A stretch of 64,000 nt of DNA from Prosopocoilus inquinatus (Eukaryota > Arthropoda > Insecta > Coleoptera > Lucanidae): positions 51,818,101 to 51,882,100 of the forward strand of contig CM069872.1 of NCBI GenBank assembly GCA_036172665.1, written 5' to 3'. Position numbers and translations under genes: made by a program. This document shows positions 46,691 to 61,300 of the stretch, one piece after another (position 1 is the first letter of the stretch; each line of letters starts with the position of its first letter). The notes below the pieces were generated by a model. That model ran no database searches and was not told where the DNA came from. It was given only the letters and a program-made list of their open reading frames with translations.

Positions 46691-49044
46691 TTTTTTTACA
46701 TTCACTGCGGTGCGATATATACAACCAAGACATTTCCTTCAACAGACATTTCTTCAATTAATTAATTAGTAAAGTCAATAAGTTTGATTTGAAATTTAAA
46801 TTGTATTTCAACAGAAACTAGTCCAAGAAAAAATTATGCAAATGCAAAACTCTTATTCAGCAGAATTTGAATTTTTATTGTAATTCGTTTTTTTTTATTT
46901 CAAAATATGTTATAGTATTCCATTTTAATTCAAACTATTTTTACTGCCTAAGACCACTTATCCAAAGTCGACTGTTGTTAATCGTTGTAAATAATGGTTC
47001 AAAACTTTCCAAGGGGATTATGAAAACCATAACAGTTATGATTTTTATCTCATGTGCTTCAATAATAAGTGGTTGCCTGATTCAGCCTAATTTCCATAAT
47101 TTTAAATTATTTTAAATCCTGATTGATCGACAGGGGTTGTTTATTTCGTAGTAAAACGATTTATATCATGGAAATTAAGCTTCCTAATAGCCATAAAAAC
47201 CAATTTAAAAATGAAATACTATAAAAACTTAAAGCGAGTAAAATTGTTTGTATCCAATAAGAAAATAATTCTGATTAATAATGAAGAACAAGATACTTAT
47301 AATATACTTTTATTAACATGAAGTTATACTTTAATTATTACTGGAAACAATTCTTTAGCTAAAAAAAAATTAATTTGCTTTCAACTTAATATGTACAGGG
47401 TCTTTTTTTTAATATTTTCCACCCTATCTAGAGAGTTTATTTCAGGAGCTACTGAAAACCTTTTAATGCAAAAGTTGTAGGGTTTTATGCCTATGATCTT
47501 TTGCAGTTATTAGAAGAAACGAAAGCGCATCGGAAATTGGAGAAAAATGTATATTTTTTTGTTTTCTTAAATGGAATATCCTGTATATTGTTTGCTGAGA
47601 TGAAAGATTATATTTTTCTGATTTCAAAAATATATAATGTGTTGATATTTGGAAGAGTTTTTTGAGACATTTGAGGTTAGAATGTCAATGAATTAATGTT
47701 TAAAATATTAAGGCGGCTTGGAATTTTGTTTTTTATTATTAATTAATTGTGTAGGATTTCCAGTAATCGAATTTTTATTGTTTTTTGCCATTTAGAACAT
47801 TTGTAAGCACCTTTCCAGGACATCTTGATTTTTTAAACGTCATTAGGCTGATATTTTAAACCTAAACGAAGGACCCCTCCAAATCCCAACTTATTATATA
47901 ATTTTGAAATCAGGAAAACATGATCTTTCATCTTAGCGAACAATATACAGAGTATTCCATTTAAAAAGAAAAACAAAAATTGCATTTTTTTCTCCAATTT
48001 CTGATGCGCTTTTGTTTCTTCTGATAACTCTAAAAAATAATAGGCGTAAAACCACACAGCTTTTGCGTTTAAAGTTTTCCCCTAACTCCGAAAATAAACC
48101 CTCTACATAGGGTGCAAAATATTAAAAAAAAAAAAAAACCCTGTACAACTAATAATTTAATCGAGTTCAAATATAATTTAATTTCTACGCTTCCTAAATT
48201 AACAAGATGTAATTGTAATTATTTTTCAGAAATCAAACGTTGCAATTGCAAGGCACAATTTCCGTTCACGTTTACTTTTTTGCGACGCCTTTTAAACCAA
48301 GTCCGTCTCTGTTCAAGCAAGAACGCGATCTGGCGATTTTTGAAACTGCCGCCGAAAGTTCGGCAACCTGTAATATCGGGGATGAAAATGCCCTACATTA
48401 CCGGCGACTTAAATCGTAATTTTACGCTATCGAGTTGAAATGATGAAGCGAAACTAATTTAAATTAAACGTATTAATGTGTTGCGTGATTAATATTAGTC
48501 GAAAGACCAAAGAGGACGTTTATTAAACATGTTGGAATAGTGCGTTTCGCTTTGTGAGGTTGGTATACCTTTCCGAGTACTTTTTCGTTTGAAGTCGTAG
48601 TCGGAACCGAATAATTTGATGGTCTCTCCCACTTCCGTAGCTATAGTGATATTTTTTTGTGTTATTACGATATGTATACAAATGTAAAATGTAAAAATCG
48701 GTTTAATGTAAGTTAGAAAGCAACTAGATTTAATTTAGCTTGTGCGCAGATGCTTCTGTAAATAGTTTGAGTAAGTTTGCAACAACCTTTTTTTTGCCAT
48801 TGCACATCCCGGGTTCATGTATACAACTGACATGGCGGTTGAGTTGATTGTGAGTTTCACTTTGTACGCTAAACGGCCAGAAACGTTTGAGTGTTGTGTA
48901 CGCGTGGTAAAACAGTCCGAGAAAATGGAATACGTGCGCTGGTGTGGCTGCCCGAGTTTTTACTTCACTCTGATTTTATAACCTTGGTAGTCGCGAATTA
49001 CCTGTGCTTACGTTCAGCGCGCTTTTGCAGTTTCAACTTCAACA
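46691..49044. other. Intergenic stretch between the two + strand genes
   Basis: It contains the 752-bp TIR element and then sequence leading to the KMT2C/D-like start. The last 500 bp become less AT-rich and likely include the promoter and 5' UTR, but I see no clear TATA box or initiator. Confidence 0.35.
47394..48145. mobile_element. 752-bp element with ~250-bp inverted arms, TA flanks
   Basis: The arm from 47394 (TACAGGGTCTTTTTTTTAAT..) matches the inverse of the arm ending at 48145 (..AACCCTGTA) over about 250 bp at roughly 85-90% by eye, including GAAACGAAAGCGCATC versus GAAACAAAAGCGCATC. The centre is AT-rich. Minus-strand ORFs here are the right arm read through. Confidence 0.6.
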
Positions 49045-49309
49045 ATGGATGAATTAACGTCGGGAGTAGATCCTGACGAGCTTATGGACCTGGATGAAGC
49101 AGACGCTTCCGATCTAGACGAGGACGACGAAGATGTCATCGATGATCCACTTCCATCGCCTTTGCAGTTACCTTCATCCGGTCCAGCTTCGACTGCCACT
49201 TCAGCCGCATCATCACCTCCAACTAACGATGATATTCCACCTATTTTTCATTTTACCGGCAAACCTCTCAGCATCAAAAGAGGTCGTGGTAGACCTCGCA
49301 GAGAAGGAG
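49045..49309 (+). CDS. KMT2C/D-like exon 1: start and AT-hook
   Basis: This exon encodes an acidic leader (DLDEADASDLDEDDEDVIDD), a Ser/Pro linker and the AT-hook KRGRGRPRR, which binds the AT-rich minor groove. Human KMT2C also begins with an acidic/proline region and an RPRGRPRK hook, which supports this start. The donor is GAG|GTACTT, phase 1. The long overlapping minus-strand serine ORF is a shadow. The intron that follows is 2.7 kb and repeat-bearing. Confidence 0.82.
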
Positions 49310-52300
49310 GTACTTACACATATTTTTAAACAACATACCCGAATCAGAACCATAAAAGAAGTATTAAATATTACGAGTAAATTAGCAAAGAGTTCCAATA
49401 ATATTTAATTTTACATTAAAAGAAAATTGTTGCCCAAATAGAAAATTATTTTTCAATTTTTTTTCTGATCGTGCGGTAATGCAGATTCCTGCCTGCGCCC
49501 CAAAATGCACTTTTATCTTTTATTTGAGCTGCATTATCGAAAATGCACATAAATGCAAGTGCATCATACTGAGTAATTAAAGAAATTGGAAATTTCTGCA
49601 TTATGATTTGCATACTTGCTTAAGCATTTTCTTTTTTTTTTTAATTTGGCAGAATATTAATGTGTGGTTTGCAATTGATTACAGGGATCTGTATTATCTG
49701 TAAAGGTTAATTAGTGACTTTATTGCTGAAAACTTGCAAAAAAATGCAAAAAGCAACTTGCATATTGGTTTACATGCAGTGCACGCATAATTTGTGACTC
49801 TTTCTTATCTGTATTAGGGTTTGATAAAATTTTAAACTTGCATTTTCCAATGACACCATCAACAAATATACAGGATGATTCAGAAGGAAAGGGCAGATTT
49901 GTTAAGGTCAAAAATTTTAAATTGATGTTTTAATTTGATTAATCAATTACCTTCTGTTTCTCGTTTTCTCATAACTGCCAGAGTTTAACTGTCATCAATA
50001 ATAACTAGACTTAGGACATTTTTGGCGTTGCTTTGGTTACAGGTGATTTTTCTTGATGTTTTAATTTGATTAATCAATTACCTTCTGCTTCTCGTTTTCT
50101 CATAACTGCCAGGGTTTAACTGTCATCAATAATAAATAGACTTAAGACATTTTGGGCGTTGCTTTGGTTACAAAGTGCAGACACAAATGAATAATGTGCA
50201 ATTATAGTCGTAGCACCTTACGAAAAGTCTGCTAATAACAGCGCAAGCACTTGAAATAAATGTAACACAATTATAGACTGTGGGACGTTTTCTCAGTCAC
50301 AGTTTAACTTTTATTTAACTTTTATCTTCCAATAGGAACAATTATTTTTATAGTTGCAATTAATTTAACATAATTATAGACTATGGGCTGTTTAGTGTAA
50401 CTTTAATCTCCTATTTGTTTCCATAGTAACAGTTATAAAAATGATGATAATGTTCCAATAGGAATAAATTGATGATTAAAGATAATCTGTAATTATGTTA
50501 GCCTGTGATTATGTTAAACTATCTCCAAGTAATTTTAAATAATAGTAATAACGATAATGATTGTCATTTAACTTAGTACATACAGGCTTTTATGGCTTAT
50601 ACTTATCTGACAACCTAATGAGAAAAAAGTTTTCACTTTTCTGGAAACAATATAATCTTTTAATCTGTATTTTTTTTTAAAAAAGAGATGAAGTTGGTTT
50701 CATTTTTTCCCTTTTCAAAAAAGGTGATTTGTTAACAGAGTATTTTGCTCTTAATCTTTTAGTTAATTAAAAAAGAATAGTAAAAGAAATGCTTTTGATG
50801 ATTCAGACATCATGGTTTGAACTCCTGTAGAATAAAAGGTAAGAAAAAAGACAAAATTTCAGATAAGAAAAATGAAGCACCAAAAGCTTTTGATGAAGCA
50901 AAGTTAAAATCAGATAGACTTTGTCATTTTACTGTTTACTAAGTCACTAGATTACAATTAAAAAATGTAAAGTAAAAGATGGAAAATTTAACAGATTGTT
51001 TCCAGGGTTCCCACACTTCAGGAAAATCTGGAAAAATTAGGAGAAGTCAGGGAATTGAGATAAGATTCATAATGTTAGAGAAAAGTCTGCTAATTTGCCT
51101 GTTTTAATGCAAAAATCAGTGAAAATATGAATTGGAAAATTGCTTTATTATTTTGTTGCATAATTTAATAGTTTTGCATTAATGTAACGTAGAAAGAAAA
51201 ATGGAAAATTGTTTCAAATATTAAAGAAAAATAGGAAAATTGCTGCATCTAAGTGAATCGTGAACCAGTTAATCAAATTTTTAATTTTAAAGAAATATGT
51301 TACTGTTTTCAATATAGGCAACCACACAAGCGACTGTGTTTGTTGAGTTGCCCACACTGACTGATTGTTCTTTTTTAACTCTTAATTTATTATTCTTAAG
51401 CAAAATTAAAATTGTTTATAATTTTTAAAGATAATTCAATAGTTTTTCCGGTTAATACAGATGAATATTGAAAAAGATTAGTAAGTTTTGGGTGTCTGTT
51501 AGGACGTCTAAATTAGAAAGAATGATTTAAACACTTAAAAAAAGTTTTACAAAAAAAAATACTTTTTGCGCCTTTAATGCAGGCAACCGCACGTACTACT
51601 GAGTTCGTTGTTTGCCTATACTAAGGCTTTTCGTTGAAAAAAATCTAAGAAGCACATTTTTAAAAGTTTATTTATAACTTCCTTCACTAAACACGTTTAA
51701 ATTTATTTAAATTGAACTTTTGTATATTTATTATTTATGCTCTGAAATCAGGAAGAATGGAAAATTTAGGAATGTTTCGAAATCACAGTCGATTATCAAT
51801 GATAGTCAGCTTTTTCACGAAAAGTCAGAAAAAACTGGGAAAAGTCAAGAAATGTTTTAATGAAAATAAAATGGGAACCATGGTTTCTGAGCCAGGCACT
51901 CAGTTTAGGTCTACACATTGTGCAAATAAATGGAAAATTAAAGAAAAAGAAAGATGAAATATAGCCTGTTTGAAGGGGGTTTTATTTATCTCTATAAAAT
52001 ATTTTATGCCAGACAATAATTTACAATTAAATGAGATCTGTAACTGCATTAGGAAAACCAATGCAGAGAAGGAATAATGGAGGTGTGCGAAAGCGTTTGA
52101 AACCTCTTCCTGGCATGCGAGGCTTGCCGAAAAAAGTGAAAAGCTTCGAGAGAGGCGATTTCGATTTTACATCGGTGACACCATCACCGGGCGAGGAAAT
52201 CTCAATGCTTGATCCGGAAACGGGTGCACTTACCATTTGCGACAAGGAAAAGCATCTGCCTCCACCCGAAGAACTACCGTACAGCCCGGAGCAGTGGTAC

Positions 52301-55300
52301 ACCTAAATGCGAATCGTAGTGATATTCTTAATTAATTTGAAGTTGCTGTTGTAGGCCTGGCAAGGTTTGTGCCTTTTGTAATTTGGGAGAGAGGAGTCAA
52401 TTGGGACAGGGTGAAATGTTGCGATTGACGTGTCCGGAGGGTTTCATTCCTCAGAGAATAATATCGGAAATGCCGAATCCGCAGATCACCGAGAACATAC
52501 CTGAGCGTGATGTTGGGGATAAAAGTCCTCGTGGACCTGTGACTTGTCGACGGCAGAAAAGTTTTAATAAATGCAGACATCCATCCATGACAAGCGAGTA
52601 CGTAGACGAGCTTACAATTATTGGGTACACCGAGGAGCCGGATGTAACATCAATATTTGAACCGTCAGGCCACTTTTATGTGCATCGGAGTTGCGCTTTG
52701 TGGTCGTCTGGTGTTGCCAGAGCAGGTAAATTAAGATTTGATATTAAATCAAAGAAATATGCAGCCTTGTTTGTTGTTTTTGCAGAAAATTCCGCGCTGG
52801 AGAATGTCGGCAAGGCAGTTTTGTTAAGTGCTTCCAAAAAGTGTTCACATTGTAGTCATTACGGAGCAAGTGTTACTTGTAAAAAAGATGGTTGTACAAA
52901 GATATATCATTTTCCTTGTGCCACTGCATCCGGTGCCTTTCAGGAACTTGCTTCGCTCCTGTTATTCTGTAGTAACCATCTCACACAAGTATCTGTGTTA
53001 TGTGAAGGTAAGCCGTTATTAAGTAACATGAGAAGTACTTGTTTATGTAAAATTAAACGCTGGTTTTATGTTCATTGCCTTTACGATGCACCACTGTGTA
53101 GATTGCAATGTTTAATTAATTATTTTAAAATAGGTTCTGTCTGCTACACCTGTAAAATGTTAGGTGACATATCAAACTTGATGTATTGCTCTACCTGTGG
53201 TGAACATTATCATGGAATCTGTGTGGGTCTAGCACAATCACCAGGTAAAAACACGATATAATATTTTCTTGTTGCATAACATTAATTTGTAATTCATTTT
53301 AGGAGTTAGGGCAGGATGGCAATGTCGAAAATGTCGGCTTTGTCAGGTTTGTCGAATGCCAGGTGATGAAACCAAGTTAATGGCTTGTGAACAGTGCGAT
53401 AAAGTCTATCACGCAATGTGCCAAAGACCTGTTGTAACATCGATTCCAAAGTATGGATGGAAATGCAGAGTAAGATTTTATTTCAAGGTCAGCATTCGGC
53501 ATTAATCAAATAATTTTTAGTGCTGTCGGGTTTGTGGAGATTGTGGTTCACGAACTCCCGGAGCCGGTTTATCATCTCGTTGGCATGCGCACTACACGGT
53601 TTGTGATTCATGCTATCAGCAACGCAATAAGGGTTTTTCTTGCCCACTCTGTCATCGAGCATATCGAGCACACGCTCATCGTGAAATGGTACAATGTGCT
53701 CTGTGTCGCAAGTACGTTGTCCCCCCTGACTCATTTAAAATATGAAGTATTACAGCGGTTTTATTTGTTAGGTTCGTGCATGGTACTTGCGATCCAGAAG
53801 CCGACTTAACAACTTATCATCAAAGAAAAGAGGCTCACCCTGAATACGATTACATTTGCCTCATCTGTAAAAATTTAACTCAACAGGGTCGACCTATGCT
53901 TGCCAAACGTAACAGTACGTCCTTCTAAATATATTTTTCTCTGACAAATCGAACGATCGAATTTTAGGTATTGAAGACGGTGGTGGAGATTCGCTTTCTG
54001 CTTCGCAAGAATCTCTTTACGACGATTACGATTATGATTTTCAAGAGCGTTTCGTTTCAGAAGAAAGCATGCGGGTTATGGGTTTAGGCCGGGGGAAACC
54101 ATATAGTGCAAGTAAAATAGCCAAGAAGCGTTTAGGTTTAGGTAATAATTTTCCAGGTCGTCCGAAAGGGGTAGGCAAGGGATTGCCTGGGAAGGTGGGT
54201 TTTATGAAGCGTCAGCGAATGACGGACTTCGGGCGGAAGCGAGGGCCAAAGACGAAAATGCGGGGGGTCTTTGGCGTGCCGGGGGTTGGCCTGCAACGGC
54301 CTGTATCGGATGGCAGTAAAAATGATGAGGAGCCCGGAATAGAAAATAGATTGGTTTTGTGCTCGGCCAAAGACAGGTTTGTACTGACGCAGGATATTTG
54401 TGTTATGTGCGGTGCTTTGGGGAGGGACCAAGAGGGTTGCCTGATAGTTTGTGTTCAATGTGGACAGTGTTACCACCCTTACTGCGTGAACGTGAAAGTG
54501 ACTAAAGTTATTTTGCAAAAAGGGTGGCGATGCTTGGATTGCACGGTGTGTGAAGGTTGTGGCCAGAGAAACGACGAGGGGAGGTTGATTTTGTGTGACG
54601 ATTGTGATATTTCTTACCATATTTATTGCGCTGATCCACCGCTGGACTATGTTCCAATTGGAAACTGGAAGTGTAAGTGGTGTGCGATATGTCAGACTTG
54701 CGGCTCTATGGATCCGGGGTTTAATTGCACCTGGATGAACAGTTTCACTGAGTGCGGGCCTTGTGCATCTCATGTTACTTGCCCTAGTTGTTTAGAACCG
54801 TATAATGAAGGGGACCTCATAATTCAATGTGTGCAGTGCGAACGGTGGTTACACGGTGCCTGTGATTGTATCAAAACTGAGCTAGAAGCTGAAAAATGTG
54901 CAGAAGAGGGATACAATTGCATACTGTGTCGACCACGTGATGTACCACCACCGCATTTGTTGCCTTGTCCAGCTCCGAAGCCCCCGACACCAACGAAAAG
55001 CCCCGAAATTAAATCAAACGCTCACTATTACGTCGATGGGATTTACCTGAGCGAAGCCGGACATGCCATGATTAAATCACTGTGTATGGAACAACAAATC
55101 ACGAGGAAGAAACGCAGAAAAATGCCTACACTGCAAGATAAGGAGGCTGGAATTATGGCAACTATAGAATCTGTCATTGCCGGAAGCAGCGGTGGTAAAA
55201 GCTATTACAATTTTAAATCAAAATACTTTTGTGACCTTTGCATTTTTTTTCTGTAGTATCCGGGGACAATGGTTTGGAAGACAATGCAAAGCTAGAACTA

Positions 55301-58300
55301 GTCGATGTTAAAGAAGAACCGCAAGAAATTTATAAAGAAGGCATGATTTGGGCTAAAGAAGACGGTGCACCACCCGAAGGCTTCACAATTTTTACCATGG
55401 AAAGCGGTGTTAGTGTCCTTCGGCGAAAACGCCAGAGAAATTTACAAAAACTAGGTATTTTTTTAATTTTAGGGCTAAAATAATATTATCGTTAATTATT
55501 TCACGTGCAACAGGAATTGGTGGCTTCTTGGTGAGAGTGCGAGGTATAAGAGGGTGTCAAGATAACGATGAAATCGACATGCTTCCTGGGCAAACGACTC
55601 CGACAGCAGATCCTTTAGCGCCTCCGCCTTTAATAGATCCTGAAAATAAACCCAGGCGTAAACCTATACGGAGAAAGCCAAAGAGTAAACTGGCAGAAAC
55701 TTTTCCCCCTTACCTGCAAGAAGCTTTTTTTGGCAAAGAACTTCTTGACTCGCATAAAGATTTGGAGAGCGGCAGTGGAAGTGATGAGGAAAGCGCGAAA
55801 CATCGAGGAAAAACCATTCACTTTCCCCAGGTAATTAAAATTCCAATTGAGAATTAACAAATTACATACACGGAGTTAGACCCCACTCACCAGAAAAACC
55901 AGAAAAAGTTAGGAAATTCAGAAAAGAAATTGCTTTTTTAATGCAAACTCAGTGAAATTAATTAAAAAAATAGAAATTTGAATGCAAATCTATTTTTAAA
56001 AAAAAAGGAAGTGTCTTAGATTAAAAAAAAAAATTGCTTAATTTAAGAAAATTATAAAAACATTTGTCACATTTTTACCAATAAATGTTAGGGCAAAGTA
56101 TAGGCAACCATGCAACCGTTTGCGCACACTTGGTTGCCTATACTACGACTTCTTGTTTCTTTAAAAAATTTAGTTTATCATTTTTTTAAACGATTTTTTT
56201 AAGTTAATTCAACATTTTTTCCACAATACACTTGATAATAGAATTAATAAATTACTAATTTTCATACATCTATTACTTTACTGTTCTGAAATTAAAAAGA
56301 AATAATTGTTTAAACGTAATATATTAGGAAATCACAGTCAGCATTGTGAGTTTCTTGATTAAAAGTTAAAAGAAATCCTGGAAATATGTTTCAAATAAAG
56401 AAAATTAATTACAGGATGAAATTAAAAACGTCACGGCGATCACCGCAAAGCAAGATAAAGTCGTTCAATCGATACTGGGAACCAAAATGCCCTTCGTAAA
56501 TGCCAACGATAAAATGGCGGCCAAAGCACCGCTAATACCAAAAGAAGAGGAAGAAAGTGACTCGGAAGATTTGAACGTCCTTGCCCTCCCCGGAGACTTA
56601 TTAGACACGGATTTGGTTAATACAATTATGAACGAAGACGACGATGAGCTAGCCAAAAACACCGACACCTTAGAAAGCCTGACGGACTCTAATCTTCCGG
56701 ATGACACCGTCATACCTGATAACTTGGATTCAAGAAGCAATACGAAAGATACCAAAGATGAATTAAGTGATATTTTGGGACCTCATTTTAATTTAGAGTC
56801 AATTCCAAATATGAACAGCAAAGACGTTGAAGACCTATTTAAAGTAAGTACCACATGACATGCCTGTATTGATCAGATCAAGTTAAACGACATTTACTTT
56901 ATTTGTAGGGTGTACTAACGGATGAATCGCAAGAATCTCAAGAAAGCAATATATTTCCAATTGCTACGAATAACGTATTTCCACCCACCCCTGCCCCAGC
57001 TGCTAACAGCTCGGCACCTGCGCAGCAACCACTGATTCCAGGACATTCTATCGGACCTGCAGTGCGCCCAACTGCCTTACCAAATGTCACCCAGAATAAT
57101 TTAAATTCTCCATTGAGTTTCCCCCCTCAATCACCTTACCACTCAGAGTATAGCAAGTAAGTTTTGATCAATCATCGTTCATGTTTTTCTGTGAGTAAGT
57201 GTTTTTTTTTTATTTTGCAGTAGTCCCCAATTCAGTCCTGCATTTTCTGAGCCGCCAAGTCCTTGGGTGTCCGTTAATGATCCTTGTGAAGTCGATAATC
57301 CCGTCGTTCCCTCAACGTACAATCAAAGATCGTCTGAGAAAATGAAGGCAGACGAAGGCTTAGGCTCTGACGCCACAATCTCAGCCGTCTTATACGCGAA
57401 CATGAACCATCCGGAATGGAAAGGGGAATTTCCATCGTGGAGTGACAGGTACAAACAGATTATTAAAAAGTGGCGGACACTGAGCAACGAGCAGAAAGCG
57501 CCGTATTTGCAGAAGGCAAAAGACAATCGTTCCGCACTTAGAATGAAGAAGCAGCAACAAGTTAATAGTGTAAGTTACTTGCTGTTTTTGTTTTAATTAA
57601 TATATTAGTTCTGAATGATAATAAATGCAAGCTGCATTCGATTCACACTTAAAATTAATTAATTTTTATCAGTATAATTGGAGAAGTAAGTGATTTGGAT
57701 CAATTTAATCTGAATCAAATGCATCTATTATAAAATTCGTTAACTAATTAGGGATTTAATGAAATAATTCAAGATTCAAAATGTACGTTAAGTGTACTAC
57801 TTTGTTTACTAAAAATGTGTGCATAAAATTATTGTTTGTTTAAAATGTTTTGGCGCTTTACTTAAAATCAAAATGTTCAAAATAAATTGGGTAGGGAATT
57901 TAGTTTGCTAACAGGGTTCCCATTCGCCGCCTGGAAAACCGGGAAAAGTCAGGGAATCATTGAGAAAAAGTTCACAGTGTCAAGGACAAGGTCGGGGAAT
58001 TTGTTGCTTTGGTGCAAAAGTCAGTGAAATTAATTAAAGAACTGAAGAATTGTTTTTTAAATATTAAAAAAACAGTAGAATTGCTTAATTTAAGTGAATT
58101 GTGTAAAAATTTATCACGCTTTTAACAAAAAAAAAAATGGGAAATAAATAATACATTTGGGATCTTCAATGTAGGCAACCATACGAACACGACTGTGTTA
58201 ATTGGGTTGCCTATACTAAGACTTCTTGTGTTCAGAGAAATTTAATTTATCTTGTTTCTTTTTTTAAGTTAAGTTAAAGTGTAATCACAGTCAATAGTGA

Positions 58301-61300
58301 CATTTTTTTAATGAAAAATCGGGGAAAACCTGGAGAAATTAGCGACTTTGCTGTTTTAATGCAAAAGTCAGTGACATTAATTGATGAACCGGAAATTTGA
58401 ATTTAAAATAAGTTTTCTAAAAATTGTTTTAAATATTTAAAAAAAAAATAGAATTAATTAATCTAAGTGGATTGTGAAAAAGTTTATCACGTTTTTAATA
58501 AAAAAATAAATATGTTTGAGATCTTCATTGTAGGCAACCATACGTACAAGACTGTGTTAGTTGAGTTGCCTATACTAAGACTTATTAATCCAATTTAATT
58601 ATTTTATTAAAGTCGTGTAATCACAGTCAATAGTGAAATTTTTTAATGAAAAGTCAAGGAAAATTTGGAAAAATCACACAAAGGTCAGCGACATTAAATG
58701 ATGAACTGGAATTTTTATTAAATAAGTTGTTAAATTGATTTAAATATGTTGATCAATTGATTTAAATATTGAAAAGAAAATAGAATTAGTTAATCTTAAG
58801 TGGATTGTGAAAAAGTTTATCACGTTTTTAACAAAAAGAAAATAAATGTTTGGGATCTTCAATGTAGGCAACCATACAAACACGGCTGTGTTAGTTGGGT
58901 TGCTTATACTAAGACTTCTTGGTTTTTGAGAAGTCTAATTTCTTTAATATTTTTTTAAAGCTTGTAATCACTGGGTCAATAGTGAAATTTTTTAATGAAC
59001 ACCCAAGGAAAATCAGGGACTTTGCTGTTTTAATGCAAAAGACAGTGACATAATTGATGAACCGAAAATTTGAAAATTTAAATGTTTTGTAAGATTAGAT
59101 CAAACTGGAAAATTGTTTTCAATGTTGAAAGAAAAAAGAAATAGTAGAATTGGTTAATCTATGTGAATTGTTAAAAAAATTATCACGTCTTTAACAAAAA
59201 GAAGGAAAAAAAAAGGATCTTCAATGTAGGCAACCATACGAACACGGCTATGTTAAATGAGTATACTAAGATTTATTTTCAGAGAAATCTAATTTAATTA
59301 TTTTTTTTTTTGAAGTTGTGTAATCACAGTCAATAAAGAAATTTTTTAATGAAAAGCCGGAAAAAATTTGGAAAAATCTGGGCCTTTGCTGCTTTAACGC
59401 AAAAGTTAACGGCATTAATTGATGAGCTGGAAATTGAATTGATTTTAAATATTTCTTCTAAAAATTAGATCAAACTAAAAATGTTTTAAATATTCAAAGG
59501 AAAAAAAATAGAATTAATTAATCTAAGTGGATTGTGAAAAAGTGTATCACGTTTTCAACAAACAAAAAATGTTTGGTATTTTTAATGTAGGCAACCATAC
59601 GAACACGACCGGGTTAAGCGGGTAGCCTATACTAAGAGTTCTTGTTTTCAGAGAAATCTCATTTAACGAACAGGTTTAAAATAATTATTAAAATTAATTG
59701 CTTATAATTTTTAAAGGTAATTCAACAATTTTCTCCATAATACGCGTATTAATAAAAAAATATATAAATTACCAATTTCTGTATGTCTGTTATTTCTGTT
59801 CCGAAATCAGGAGAGAATGGTTTAAAAATGTAAAACCAGGAAAGTTGCATAATAGCTGTTTTGAGTGAAAGTTTTTCCAAATGATAAGCCAGGGAAAAGT
59901 CTCGGAATGGCCCAATGAAAATAAAGTGGGAACTCAACTAAAAGAATTTGCAAATATAAGCCATCTTCAATTCCATTTTATTATGTCAGAATTTAAACAT
60001 TTTTCATTCCAGTTATACATATAGCAATCAACGTCTACATTACGATTTTACAATTTAATTTGTTCTTTTATAAATATAATAATAAAAAAAAGGAATTATT
60101 TTGGGTAGGTTTGATATAATTATTTGCGATTTATTTGTTGTTGTTTTGTGCAATAATAAGTCGTCTTAATTTGTGGCTATGAATAGTTTGAAATGAAGTA
60201 AAAAAAAATAAATAAGTGATCATTGGAAAGCATTGGTGCTGTGGGTCGTAACTAACCCGTGTGCCTAAGCCCATGTTATGTATCACTGTTTCCCTCCTTT
60301 AGCAATGTACTGTCTGCTTGCTACTGTACACTAGTATGTATGTGTGTTATTGACCCTATCGCAGATCAGCAAGGAGAGTGCGAGTTCGCCCAGTGTGTCC
60401 AAGACCGTGGCCAGTTCGACGGTCAGCGTTGTACCCCCAACCCAGGCCCCCGCAGTCGCTCCAGTCTCAGAGGTGTGCACCCACCAGTCGAGGCCGCCAC
60501 TAACCACAAGCTCTGTGTCTGTCACACCTCCGACCACACCCTGCCCCGCCTCCATATCACCTTCCCCACCGACGCAGCACCAGTTCACTGTGCACGGACC
60601 TTTTTTGGGACCCGGGGATCACTGTGGACCGGCCCCCAATGTCACTGTCAATCCCTTATATCAACCCAACATTGAAACTTCAGTCAGATCCAAAGCTTTA
60701 CATTCCACAGCCGCAGATCAACAGATCCGTGTGCTTACCCCATCTGAAATAATGAGAACACTTCCTTCCCTGTGCCAGGAAACTTACGAACCTCAACCAT
60801 TGGTGAGAACCAATTAAGTGTCAAATTGTATCCCAGCTTATTATTTTTGATTTTATTGTAAAGTTTCTTTTTTTAAAAAAAAAATTCAATTGTTTCAAGT
60901 CTCCCACCCACACATTATCGTTGTTGAAAACAGAAAAGCTCGAAGCTTTGCAATTTTATGAAGCGCTTTTAAAATTGCAAAACTTCAGCTTCAAGAAATT
61001 TTCTTTCGATTCTCAAATGAAAATATTCGGAGATTTTGGAACACCTGAATAATTTATTTTTTTTTTATATTACTTCGTTTAACTTTGTATTGATTGATGT
61101 TTTTTTTTTTGGATACTAAATTTTTGATGTTGAGAGTAATTTTCATTTTTTAAATGACCGAAACGTTTGAAGCATGATCATGACGAAACACAATTCCTAA
61201 GCCCAATCCCCCACCACAACTTCCTTCCCAGAGTAAGATTCAGAGCTATTCTGTAGTTGACTAACACACATGCGTCAGTTTTTCTTAAAAAAAAAAATTA

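Noticed and set aside
48112..48438. 108-codon + strand ORF upstream of the KMT2C/D-like gene
   Set aside because: It starts inside the right arm of the TIR element; no domain or splice support.
54138..54773. 211-codon minus-strand ORF
   Set aside because: Shadow of the second PHD-cluster exon, whose zinc-finger pattern is unmistakable on the + strand.
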